Position numbers and translations under genes: made by a program. The notes under the pieces are model-generated. The model did no database searches. It was not told where the DNA came from and saw only the letters and a program-made list of their open reading frames with translations. Below are positions 55,520 through 64,000 of a stretch of DNA of 64,000 nt, piece after piece. The stretch lies in assembly GCA_022072615.1 (NCBI GenBank), contig JAJVHS010000051.1:1-64000 (forward strand), in the 5' to 3' direction. Positions within the stretch are counted from its first letter, which is position 1. Every line of letters starts with the position of its first letter. The DNA is from Phycisphaerales bacterium. GTDB lineage: Bacteria > Planctomycetota > Phycisphaerae > Phycisphaerales > UBA1924.

Positions 55520-56835
55520 ATCAGCCCGCTGAGCATGCACCGGTCGTCACGTCGCCCAGGGGGCTGCGCGTCTCGGGGCAACGAGCGTCACTCCCGCAAG
55601 TGCTGCTCGCGGCAACGCTCTGTTGGGTTGTCGTGGGCGTCTTTGGGTGCAAGAAGGAGCCCATGAGACCTGCGGCCGTGCCGGTCATGGTGAAGACCCT
55701 GGCTGCGGAGAAGATCACGACGTCGCGCCGGTTCAGCGCCTCGATCGAGCCACTGCAGACCACGTCGCTGGCCTTTAAGCTCTCCGGAACGGTGCGGAGC
55801 CTGTTCCGGCCCGAGGGAGCGGACCGGGATGTGCAGGTCGGCGACACGCTGGTGAAGGGAACGGTCATTGCTGAGCTCGACGAGGGCGACCTCCGCCGTG
55901 CCAGGATGGGCGCCGAGGCCCGGGTCGCCCAGCTCGAAGCGCGTGTCGCGACCGCCCGCGAGACCCTCGCCATCGCCACGCGGAATCTCGAGCGTTTCGA
56001 CAGTTCCTCCGGATCGGTCTCGAAGGTGGCTCGGGACGAGGTCGAGGCCAAGCGTGTCGCGGCCGCGGGCGAGCTTGAAGCGGCCGAGCATGCACTGGCC
56101 GACGCTCGCATCCAACTCGACCAGGCCATCGACGATTTCGCCAACCGCCAGCTCGTGGTGCCCTTCGACCACGCGATGGTAGCGGAAAAGCGCATCGAGC
56201 CCGGCGAACGGAAAGCCGCCCACGAGGTTGCGTTCCGCCTGATCGACATTTCCAGCGTGCACGTGAACTTCGGCGTGCCGGACACCATGATCGGGGCGGC
56301 GGCCCCGGATCGTTCGACGGCGGAGCGAGTGGGCCTGGGTCAGGAGCTGGTTGTCACCGCGGACGCGTTCGAGGGTCGCGCCCTCAAGGCGACGGTCACG
56401 AAGCTTGCGCCAGAGGCCGACCCTGTCACGCGCACGTTCCTGACGCAGCTGACCTTGAACAACCCCGGTGCGGAGTCGGGCCAGCCCCTCCTCCGCCCCG
56501 GCATGATTGTCTCGGTGCTCGTCGGCGCCACACTCGACCGCGAGGCCATGCTGCTGCCCATGACGGCCATCCATCAGGGTCGCATGGCCGGCGACCTGAT
56601 GGTCTACGAGGTCGTCACCGAGACCGGCCAGGATGTTGTTCGCGCCCGCAGGGTCGCGCTCGGCGGCGTGTTCAACAGCCAGGTCGAGGTCGTCACTGAA
56701 GGAAGCGAAGTGCGCCCCGGCTCCAACATCGCCGTGTCCACCAGCGAGCGCCTCTCGGACGGCGCACGCGTCCGAGTGATGCGGGAGACCGCGCAGCCGA
56801 CGCAACCACCTCTCTCCAGGCGGGAGGCCCCATGA
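55516..56835 (+). CDS. RND efflux periplasmic adaptor subunit
   Basis: TSRRFSASIEPLQTTSLAFKLSGTV...GDTLVKGTVIAELDEGDL; coiled-coil hairpin; VVPFDHAMVAEKRIEPGE; ATGA overlaps on both sides. Confidence 0.92.
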   Translation: MNQPAEHAPVVTSPRGLRVSGQRASLPQVLLAATLCWVVVGVFGCKKEPMRPAAVPVMVKTLAAEKITTSRRFSASIEPLQTTSLAFKLSGTVRSLFRPEGADRDVQVGDTLVKGTVIAELDEGDLRRARMGAEARVAQLEARVATARETLAIATRNLERFDSSSGSVSKVARDEVEAKRVAAAGELEAAEHALADARIQLDQAIDDFANRQLVVPFDHAMVAEKRIEPGERKAAHEVAFRLIDISSVHVNFGVPDTMIGAAAPDRSTAERVGLGQELVVTADAFEGRALKATVTKLAPEADPVTRTFLTQLTLNNPGAESGQPLLRPGMIVSVLVGATLDREAMLLPMTAIHQGRMAGDLMVYEVVTETGQDVVRARRVALGGVFNSQVEVVTEGSEVRPGSNIAVSTSERLSDGARVRVMRETAQPTQPPLSRREAP

Positions 56836-59800
56836 ACGTCTCTCAGTTCTTCGTCACCAGGCGCCCCATCGCGTGGACGGCCATGGTTGCCGTTCTGGCG
56901 TGGGGCATCTACGCCTACACCGCCATGCCGCAGCGACAGGACCCGATCATCCCGGTCGTGACCGGCGTGATCGCGACGCCGTACCCGGGCGCAGAGGCGG
57001 AGAAGGTCGAACAGGAAGTCACCCGCAAGATCGAGCGCAAGGTCGCGGCAAACCCCGCGGTCGAGCATGTCAAGTCGATCAGCCGGCCGGGCATGTCGAT
57101 TGTCTACGTCGAGCTCTTTGAGACGGAGCCGAACGCCGAGCTGGTGTGGCAGGACATCCGGGGCAAGCTCAGCGAGATCAAGGATCTGCCCCGGGCCGCG
57201 GGGCATCCGACACAATCGCTGCTCAACAAGGACTTCGGCGACTCGGTTGCGGTGATGCTCACGATCAGTTCGCCCCCCGTGACTGACCTTGAGATTCAAC
57301 TGCGAGCCAAGCACATACGCGAGTTGCTCGGTGCGCATCGATCTCGGGCCTTCGCTCCCGGCGAACGATGGGCCGGCGTACTCGTCTGTCCGAGCACCAT
57401 CGCTCGCTCGCACGTCGTTCGCCTCGGCAGGACCCTCGCTGAACGGCTCACCGTGTCCGGCGTCGCATCGGACACCGCGCTGATCGACTCGCCGAGCGCC
57501 GGCGTGTTGGATGTGGTCCTGGCTCCCGGCAAGTCGGAGTCGGACCTCCGAGCGGTGACCACGCAGTGGGAGCGAGAGACCGGTGGGCCCGACCGGTTTC
57601 AACCCGACATCTGGCGGCCCTTCTGGATCCAGGACCTGGCCGATCTGGAACCGGCGCTCCGCCGCTGCGCGCAGGACAAGTACACCTACCGCGAGTTGAA
57701 GTCATTCGCCGACCAGATCCGCGACCGTCTCAAGCAGTCTCCGTACGTCGCCCAGATCGACATGGTCGGCGTGCAGGATGAACGCGTCTGGCTGTCGTAT
57801 TCCGGTCAGCGTCTCAACCAATTCGGCATTGCACCCCAGACCATCCTGGACCGAGTTCACGATCGCAACATCAACATGCCGGGTGGCACCATCGAGCTTC
57901 CCGATCAGCGCGTCGTTGTTCGTCCGACCGGCGAATACACCTCCGCTTCCGAGATCGGCGACACCGTCCTGTCGGTGTCCGATGGTGGGTATCCGCTCTA
58001 CCTCCGGGACCTCGTGGAAATCACGCAGGGGTACACCGACCCACCGGACGTCCTGAACTACCGCACCGTAAAGGTGGTCACCGATGGCTCATCTCACGGA
58101 AACGAGCGGGGCACCAAGGGCGCGGACATCCAGACCGGCCGTGCGATCACACTCTCGGTGCGACAGGTCAAGGGCACCCACATCGCCGAGTACGACCGCG
58201 ACATCTCCGCGGCGCTCGAAGACCTCAAGCTACGCCTGCCCCCCGACCTGCGGGTCGAGCGAACCAGCAACGAGCCGCGGAAGGTCACCGAGAAGATTCA
58301 CGGCTTCAACCAGAACCTCATCGAGGCGATCGTCATCGTGGTCCTCGTATCGCTGGTGTTCATGGAATGGCGCAGCGCGCTGCTGGTGGCTGTCGCCATT
58401 CCGATCACCATCGCGATGACCCTGGGGCTGTCGCAGCTCGTCGGCATCGACCTCCAGCAAGTCTCGATCGCGGCGCTGATCATCGCCCTGGGGCTGCTGG
58501 TCGACGCGCCGGTTGTCGCGGCCGACGCGATCAACCGCGAGATGGCCAACGGGCACCCGCGGCACATCGCGTCGTGGCTCGGGCCCAAGCACCTCGCCCA
58601 CGCGGTCTTCTATGCAACGCTGACCAATATCGTGGCATTCCTGCCCTTGCTCCTGGTCAAGGGCAAGACGGGGGACTTCATCTACTCGCTCCCGATCGTC
58701 GTGTCGTGGTCGCTCGTCGCCGCGATGCTGGTGGCCTGGACGTTCTGCCCGCTTCTGGGCTTCTACATGCTCAAGGGTCAGAAGGCGCTGGGTGCATCAC
58801 ACGGTGGCAAGCCGGCGGGCCGATTCCCCCGCCTGTACAAGGTCTTCGTCGAGAGATGCATCGAGCACCGCATCCGCACGACCGCCGTGACGCTCGTCAT
58901 CCTGGCCGCTGGCGCGGCGGTGTGCTGGGGGTCGATCGGCACGTCCTTCTTCCCGAAGGACCTTCACAACGTCTTCACGGTCAACCTCGACCTGCCCGAG
59001 GGCTCGCCCATCCGCGAAACCCGCGATGTCGCGATGGAGACGATCCGCGAGATCGAGGCTCTCGAGGGAGCGCATGTCAGCAGCTACACCACATTCGTTG
59101 GCGCGGGCGGCCCCCGCTTCTGGCTCTCGATCGAGCCGGAGCAACGGGCGGACAACTACGCGCAGATCCTCGTCCACACCACGTCCAGGGAGGAGACCAC
59201 AGCAATCGCGACCCGGCTCAAGGAACAGTTGCCGCAGCGCATCTGCAAGGCCCGCGTCCGCTGCCAGCTCCTGGAGACAGGTCCTCCCATCGGGGTGCCC
59301 GTGCAGCTTCGCATCTACGGCCCCGATGTAGCAACTCTCAGGCAGGTGGCGTCGGACGTGAAGGCACGCCTTCGGGAGATTCCGGGAACGATCGACATCC
59401 ACGACGACTGGGGAGACCCGGTCTTCCAGATGACGCTGAAAATCGATCCCGACCGAACCGCTCTGAGCGGGCTGACCCATCAAGATGTGGCCACAGCAGT
59501 CGAGGCCGGGCTCTCGGGCCACTCCGTCGGGCAGATCCGTGATCAGGACCGGCTCATCGACATCATGCTCAGGCTGCGCCCGTCGGAACGCACGCGCCTG
59601 GACGACCTGTTCAGCCTCACCGTCGTCAAGACCACGAATCCGGTGCGCATGCCCCTGCAACAGCTCGCCCGGTTCGAGCCTCAAGTCGTCACGCCGAAGA
59701 TCCGTCGCCGAGACCATGAGCGTTGCATCACCGTCCGGTGCGACACGGCACCGGGCGTACTCCCCAGTGCGGTCGTCGATCAGCTCCAGCGTGCGCTTCC

Positions 59801-60479
59801 TTCAACGAGCGCAGCGGCGGTTCAGTCGGCGGCATCGGTAGCGTTCCCGCCGGGGTACCGCTGGGAGTTCGGCGGCGAGAAGTTCGAGCAGGAAAAGGGC
59901 TTCAGGTCCCTGACGCTCGCCCTGATCGTCTCGTTCCTCGCCATCTACCTGGCGCTGGTCGTCCAGTTCAACTCCGCCACGCAGCCCTTGCTCGTCTACG
60001 CCGCGGTGCCATTCGGCATCGTGGGCGGTCTGCTCGGGCTGGTTGTCATGGGCTCCTCGTTCGGGTTCATGGCCTTCCTTGGCGTGGCATCACTGGCGGG
60101 CCTGATCATCTCCCACGTGATCGTGCTCTTTGATTTCATCGAGGAAATGAAGCACAAGGGCGAACCACTCCGCCGCGCCGTCGTGGATGCCGGCCTGGCG
60201 CGGTTGCGGCCGGTGTTGACGACGGTGCTCGCATGCGTCGGCGGCCTGATACCGCTGGCGATGGAGGGTGGCCCGCTCTGGGAGCCCATGTGCTACGTGC
60301 AGATCGCCGGCATGCTCGTCGCAACGCTGGTCACCCTCGTGCTGGTCCCGGTGCTCTACGTCGTCTTTGTCGAGGACCTGCGTCTGGTTCGATGGGCCCA
60401 GGAGCCCGACCACGCCCAGCCGACCGAGCCCCTCGAGCAAACCGGCACGACCTCCACGCTGGCGTGTGCTCAGAACTGA
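56832..60479 (+). CDS. RND efflux transporter permease subunit (AcrB/HAE-like)
   Basis: RRPIAWTAMVAVLAWGIYAYTAMPQRQDPIIPVVTGVIATPYPGAEAEKVEQEVTRKIE; SIAALIIALGLLVDAPVVAADAI; C-terminal FMAFLGVASLAGLIISHVIVLFDFIEE. Confidence 0.94.
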   Translation: MNVSQFFVTRRPIAWTAMVAVLAWGIYAYTAMPQRQDPIIPVVTGVIATPYPGAEAEKVEQEVTRKIERKVAANPAVEHVKSISRPGMSIVYVELFETEPNAELVWQDIRGKLSEIKDLPRAAGHPTQSLLNKDFGDSVAVMLTISSPPVTDLEIQLRAKHIRELLGAHRSRAFAPGERWAGVLVCPSTIARSHVVRLGRTLAERLTVSGVASDTALIDSPSAGVLDVVLAPGKSESDLRAVTTQWERETGGPDRFQPDIWRPFWIQDLADLEPALRRCAQDKYTYRELKSFADQIRDRLKQSPYVAQIDMVGVQDERVWLSYSGQRLNQFGIAPQTILDRVHDRNINMPGGTIELPDQRVVVRPTGEYTSASEIGDTVLSVSDGGYPLYLRDLVEITQGYTDPPDVLNYRTVKVVTDGSSHGNERGTKGADIQTGRAITLSVRQVKGTHIAEYDRDISAALEDLKLRLPPDLRVERTSNEPRKVTEKIHGFNQNLIEAIVIVVLVSLVFMEWRSALLVAVAIPITIAMTLGLSQLVGIDLQQVSIAALIIALGLLVDAPVVAADAINREMANGHPRHIASWLGPKHLAHAVFYATLTNIVAFLPLLLVKGKTGDFIYSLPIVVSWSLVAAMLVAWTFCPLLGFYMLKGQKALGASHGGKPAGRFPRLYKVFVERCIEHRIRTTAVTLVILAAGAAVCWGSIGTSFFPKDLHNVFTVNLDLPEGSPIRETRDVAMETIREIEALEGAHVSSYTTFVGAGGPRFWLSIEPEQRADNYAQILVHTTSREETTAIATRLKEQLPQRICKARVRCQLLETGPPIGVPVQLRIYGPDVATLRQVASDVKARLREIPGTIDIHDDWGDPVFQMTLKIDPDRTALSGLTHQDVATAVEAGLSGHSVGQIRDQDRLIDIMLRLRPSERTRLDDLFSLTVVKTTNPVRMPLQQLARFEPQVVTPKIRRRDHERCITVRCDTAPGVLPSAVVDQLQRALPSTSAAAVQSAASVAFPPGYRWEFGGEKFEQEKGFRSLTLALIVSFLAIYLALVVQFNSATQPLLVYAAVPFGIVGGLLGLVVMGSSFGFMAFLGVASLAGLIISHVIVLFDFIEEMKHKGEPLRRAVVDAGLARLRPVLTTVLACVGGLIPLAMEGGPLWEPMCYVQIAGMLVATLVTLVLVPVLYVVFVEDLRLVRWAQEPDHAQPTEPLEQTGTTSTLACAQN

Positions 60480-60501
60480 TGCTCAATGAGGATGTACAGC
60501 C

Positions 60502-61323
60502 ATGAATGACACAATGACACCAATGCGGCCCCTCCCGAATCTCAGCTCGATGATCGAGCACGCCACCGCTCACTTCCAGCCGATCGTGGACCTCGGCACG
60601 GGCGAGGTCATCGGGGCCGAAGCTCTCGTGCGCTTCATCGATGCCAACGGCGGCGTACGCACTCCCCTGGGCGTCATCGAGCACATCGAGGAGAGCCTGG
60701 GCAACCTTGAATCGCTCACATGGCGAGTCTTCTGCGACATCGAGAAGCACGCCGGGCCGCTGCTGGAGCAACGTCCGGCATTCTACATCGGCGTAAATGT
60801 CCCGCCTCTGCTCCTCGGCTCACCGCGTTTGAAGCAGATGCTCGAAGACTCACGGCTCGCCCGCTTCATGAACCAGTTGGTGTGCGAGATCACGGAGCGT
60901 CAGGCGCTGACCGACGCCGGACGCGAAGCGCTGGCCAGCGCACGGCCGCTGGGACTCCGTATCGCGCTGGACGACTTTGGGACCGGGCAGAGCGGCCTGA
61001 AGCAGCTGATCGGGCTGCCTGTGGACATGCTGAAGTTCGACAAGTCCGAGGTTAATCTGCTGCTCAAGGACCCCACGGCCGACCGGCTGATGCGTGGGGT
61101 GGTGGCCCTGGCCGCGGCGATGCGCGTCCGAGTCATCGCCGAGGGCGTGGAGACACGGGAGCAGGCGTTCTTCCTGCATGCCGCAGGCGTCGATGCCGCC
61201 CAGGGCTGGCTGTGGAGCAAGGCCGTTCCATCTGACAGGCTGGAACGGCTGCTGGTTGAGGGTGTGCGGGTCGGCACTCGGCGTGACGCTGAGGCGAGGA
61301 GCCGCAAACGAGTGGTGCGCTGA
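60502..61323 (+). CDS. EAL-domain protein (putative c-di-GMP phosphodiesterase)
   Basis: FQPIVDLGTGEVIGAEALVRF; VNVPPLLL; VCEITERQAL; RIALDDFGTGQSGLKQLIGLPVDMLKFDKSEV; VIAEGVETREQAFFLHAAGVDAAQGWLWSKAVP. Confidence 0.92.
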   Translation: MNDTMTPMRPLPNLSSMIEHATAHFQPIVDLGTGEVIGAEALVRFIDANGGVRTPLGVIEHIEESLGNLESLTWRVFCDIEKHAGPLLEQRPAFYIGVNVPPLLLGSPRLKQMLEDSRLARFMNQLVCEITERQALTDAGREALASARPLGLRIALDDFGTGQSGLKQLIGLPVDMLKFDKSEVNLLLKDPTADRLMRGVVALAAAMRVRVIAEGVETREQAFFLHAAGVDAAQGWLWSKAVPSDRLERLLVEGVRVGTRRDAEARSRKRVVR

Positions 61324-61366
61324 CTCGCACCAGACCACACTTCGCCGATGGTCAAGGAGCACGCAC

Positions 61367-62695
61367 GTGTGGGACATCGAATCGTCAAGCGAGTTGCTGC
61401 GAGACCTCAGCGCCGCCGATGGTTCTCAAGACATTCTTCGGCTCATCTTGGTCCACGCCAGGCGCAACTCCCAGTTGGAGAGAGCGGTCGTGTTGAGCCG
61501 GGAGGGACTGGCCTTTCCACTGTTCCGGGTGATCGTGGACGTGTCATACGACGGACAGAGGTGCGGCGAGGACCCTCGGGGCCTCGGTCCCGTGCGTGCG
61601 GGTGGATTGCTGGCGGACCTCCTTTACGCCGGCGAGTACCGCATCATGTCTTCCCTTCCAACGGCCGGAGAGGACCCTTCGGTTGACATTCTCGCCGGTG
61701 CAGGATCCCTGATTGCGTTCCCTCTTCTCGACCAGCGAGCCCAGACCGGCACGGTTGTCATGTTCTCGCCGGTGCCGCGTGCCTACGAGCCGCACGAACT
61801 CTGCGGGCTCGCGATCATGGGCGCCCTACTCCAGCGTGCAAACCGAGCGGACCAACTGGCTCAGAAGCTCAAGGACGCCTGTCGCGAGCTTGACACCGAA
61901 CTGGCCGCCGCCGCCAGCGTCCAACGCTGGCTCCTCCCTCCCCCGGCGCCACCATCCACCGGCGTTGGCACCGCGGCCCTGTATCGCCCGGCGCAACGTT
62001 CGGGGGGCGACTATTACGACGCGGGGCCCCTTCCTGACGGGCGATTCGGCGTGATGATCGCCGACGTGAGCGGGCACGGCGCCGCGGCCGCCGTGCTCAT
62101 GGCCATCCTTCGCACGATCGTGCACGACGAGGTGGACCAGTCGCCAGTCAGCGGGCCGGCTGCCTTGCTCGACTACGCGGACGGTCGTTTGTGCAACCTC
62201 GGTCTTCCGAACCGCGGCGCATTTGTCACTGCATTCTCCGGCGCACTCGACACGTGCACCGGCGAGTTCCGATACTCGTGCGCAGGACACCCGCCCGCCC
62301 GGCTGCTCCGAATGAGCGACCACTCCGTGGTCTCGCTGGATGGCGCCGCCACACCGCCGCTGGGCGTGCTCGAGGAGCGAACACCGCGCTCGGAAGAGGC
62401 GGTGCGTCTTTCGCCGGGCGACCTGCTGGTGTTCTACAGCGACGGCATTACCGAGGCCCGTTCACCCTCCCGAGAGTTCTTCGGCATCGCCGGGTTGGAC
62501 AGTGCGCTGGTCCAGCTTCCGCCGTCCACCACTCCGGAGGCCGTCGTCGCCGCGGTCGAACGGGAAGTGTCGTTGTTCTCTCGTTCCGACCCCCCCCTCG
62601 ACGATCAAACATTCATGGTGGTCCAATGGAACGGGTACGGTCCAGGGCACACTTCGGACGCACTCGGGCTCCGGGCCGCAAAACTGAAGCGGTGA
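61367..62695 (+). CDS. GAF-like plus SpoIIE/PP2C-type Ser/Thr phosphatase
   Basis: AAASVQRWLLPPP..., YRPAQRSGGDYYDAGPLPDGRFGVMIADVSGHGAAAAVLMAILRTIV, YSCAGHPPARLL, DLLVFYSDGITEARSPSREFFG; GTG start inferred. Confidence 0.88.
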   Translation: MWDIESSSELLRDLSAADGSQDILRLILVHARRNSQLERAVVLSREGLAFPLFRVIVDVSYDGQRCGEDPRGLGPVRAGGLLADLLYAGEYRIMSSLPTAGEDPSVDILAGAGSLIAFPLLDQRAQTGTVVMFSPVPRAYEPHELCGLAIMGALLQRANRADQLAQKLKDACRELDTELAAAASVQRWLLPPPAPPSTGVGTAALYRPAQRSGGDYYDAGPLPDGRFGVMIADVSGHGAAAAVLMAILRTIVHDEVDQSPVSGPAALLDYADGRLCNLGLPNRGAFVTAFSGALDTCTGEFRYSCAGHPPARLLRMSDHSVVSLDGAATPPLGVLEERTPRSEEAVRLSPGDLLVFYSDGITEARSPSREFFGIAGLDSALVQLPPSTTPEAVVAAVEREVSLFSRSDPPLDDQTFMVVQWNGYGPGHTSDALGLRAAKLKR

Positions 62696-62704
62696 CTTCG
62701 AACC

Positions 62705-62741
62705 AAAAACGATGGAAGTCCCGCATTGAGCGAGACTTCCA
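62705..62741 (-). terminator. Rho-independent-like terminator downstream of tRNA-Asp
   Basis: - strand hairpin TGGAAGTC (62741-62734) / GACTTCCA (62720-62713), followed by TCGTTTTTGG. Confidence 0.65.
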
Positions 62742-62745
62742 GAAG

Positions 62746-62819
<74 letters not shown>

Positions 62820-63305
62820 AAACATCAGCCAAATCATTCGCCGGTCGGGCCACCCGCCCGCGGGTCCCGGCAGAGCCCAGAAATGTAGTCGGCTCACGGC
62901 ACGATTCAAGTGCTCCCGAGCACTTGCCGCCGGCCTTTCCGGCGACGTGCCCTCCCGCCCGGCACACCCTGTCCAGGTCGACCGTCGCGGTCCGTTCGGC
63001 CCGTTCTGTGCGGGATTGCCGGGCACGTTCGGGGTCGTCCGCCCGGCCAGGGGTTGCCGCGCGAGCCGGCCCGACCGCGCCCTTCATGCAGCAGATGGCC
63101 TCGGGCGTTCCGCGGCCCGACCTCACCAGACCCGACCCGACGTTACCCGACCCGACCCGACCGGGCCCGGCAGCCCGACGCTCGGGATGCAGGGTGGAGG
63201 TGTGCGGGGAGCTGACTCACGCGTGACCGGCATCCCGATGCCCGGGCGGCGCTGCAGGGCTGCACGCGACGACGGCTCACGCCGGCTCGACCTGGAAGCT
63301 CATCC

Positions 63306-63480
63306 TTAATACGTGAAGTTGGCGTTGGGGTCAGCCGAGCCTGGCGCCGTGCCGCCGCTATTTCCTGAAACCGCCCCCGCGGTGGCCGCGTTCACGACAA
63401 GGATGGTGTTACCCGCCGCGGTTGATCCAGGTCCGGCCTCCCGCCCGCGCTGCCGTCCCCCGTGACGTTCGAGACGAGCT
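63306..63480 (-). pseudogene. Possible gene remnant ending ...GREAGPGSTAAGNTILVVNAATAGAVSGNSGGTAPGSADPNANFTY*
   Basis: Protein-like C-terminal sequence on the - strand without intact upstream frame; neighbouring frame reads LVSNVTGDGSAGG, suggesting a frameshift. Confidence 0.25.
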
Positions 63481-63515
63481 GCTCAGCCGGCGCTCCAGTG
63501 GCCGGCATGTGCGAG

Positions 63516-63551
63516 CCAAAAACAACCGCGGCCGGTGCATGACCGGCCGCG
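63516..63551 (-). terminator. Rho-independent terminator for the 63581-63793 gene
   Basis: - strand CGCGGCCGGT-CATGC-ACCGGCCGCG (63551-63527) followed by GTTGTTTTTGG. Confidence 0.75.
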
Positions 63552-63580
63552 TGGCAATCGCTTGCTTGTGAGCGGCGGGC

Positions 63581-63793
63581 TTACTTGGGCGCCGGGAGCT
63601 TGATGTCGCCGGACGACTGCATGACGAAGGGATGGCCCGAATCGGTGGGGGCCACCTTCATCGCGGCCTGCCACATGATCACGCACGCGGCGATCAGGAA
63701 GGCGACGGCGGCGAAGGCCAGCGCCGTGTAGACATCGGGGCTCGCCGCACGCCGAGCACGTCCGCCGGGCATCTGCATCTTGAACTGCGTCAT
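63581..63793 (-). CDS. Small single-pass membrane protein (70 aa)
   Basis: MTQFKMQMPGG...DVYTALAFAAVAFLIAACVIMWQAAMKVAPTDSGHPFVMQ; followed by a convincing terminator. Confidence 0.65.
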   Translation of the reverse strand: MTQFKMQMPGGRARRAASPDVYTALAFAAVAFLIAACVIMWQAAMKVAPTDSGHPFVMQSSGDIKLPAPK

Positions 63794-63908
63794 CGCCGTC
63801 GATCCCTTCAGATGGCCCGGTCGAGCGTGCTCGAGGGCTCAAGTCTTGCGATGTGCTTCCCGCGGCCCGAGCACCCGCTCGGGTCGCCCCCGGGGTTCCT
63901 GGTCAATC

Positions 63909-64000
63909 TCAGTTGGTCAGGCGGCTGTAGACCTCGTCGCCCGGGCGGATCTCGACTTCCTGGCCGAGCTTCTCGATGCGCCCGACGGCCCAGTTGAGGT
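63909..64000 (-). CDS. C-terminal fragment of an unidentified protein running off the window edge
   Basis: - strand ...LNWAVGRIEKLGQEVEIRPGDEVYSRLTN*; open to the window end. Confidence 0.5.
   Translation of the reverse strand, partial: LNWAVGRIEKLGQEVEIRPGDEVYSRLTN

Noticed and set aside
56832-60479. Apparently unusual extra region in the RND permease (residues about 155-290)
   Set aside because: On reflection it matches the periplasmic porter domain layout of a known RND subfamily (DKYTYRELKSFADQIRDRLKQ...), so not reported as novel

Overview
High-GC bacterial chromosomal window. Signature proteins (LEPR-XLL-like and PEP-CTERM-like signals, Ser/Thr kinase with beta-propeller repeats, a zinc-ribbon family) suggest a planctomycete, probably Phycisphaerae; this assignment is an inference. 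Most of the window is ordinary chromosome: icd, gatC/gatA, pgi, asnB, ppa, hpt, coaE, purK, astA-like, sdaA, a GH95 fucosidase, an SbtA-like permease, a CPA antiporter, one tRNA-Asp and several regulators. No CRISPR array, rRNA, transposase or prophage was recognised. Points most worth a second look: (i) a DPP-IV serine peptidase fused in frame to a HELAHAYHD zinc-metallopeptidase domain; (ii) a bacterial PH (YdbS-like) membrane domain fused in frame to dephospho-CoA kinase; (iii) a secreted protein combining a His-containing helical region, a DUF442/rhodanese-like C-X4-R phosphatase/sulfurtransferase domain and a Tll0287/DUF3365-like c-heme domain; (iv) a TetR-controlled RND efflux operon with perfect operator palindromes inside the promoter spacer and a probably leaderless first gene, followed by an EAL protein and a GAF-SpoIIE (PP2C) phosphatase; (v) an ArsR promoter with the same spacer-operator, leaderless layout; (vi) tandem 8-bp (GGCACAAA) and 7-bp (GTTCAAA/GTTGAAA) arrays placed just 3' of genes; (vii) a LEPR-XLL-like protein and tandem PEP-CTERM-like paralogues. 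The many long antisense ORFs are treated as GC-rich shadow frames. All calls come from reading the sequence; no searches were run.
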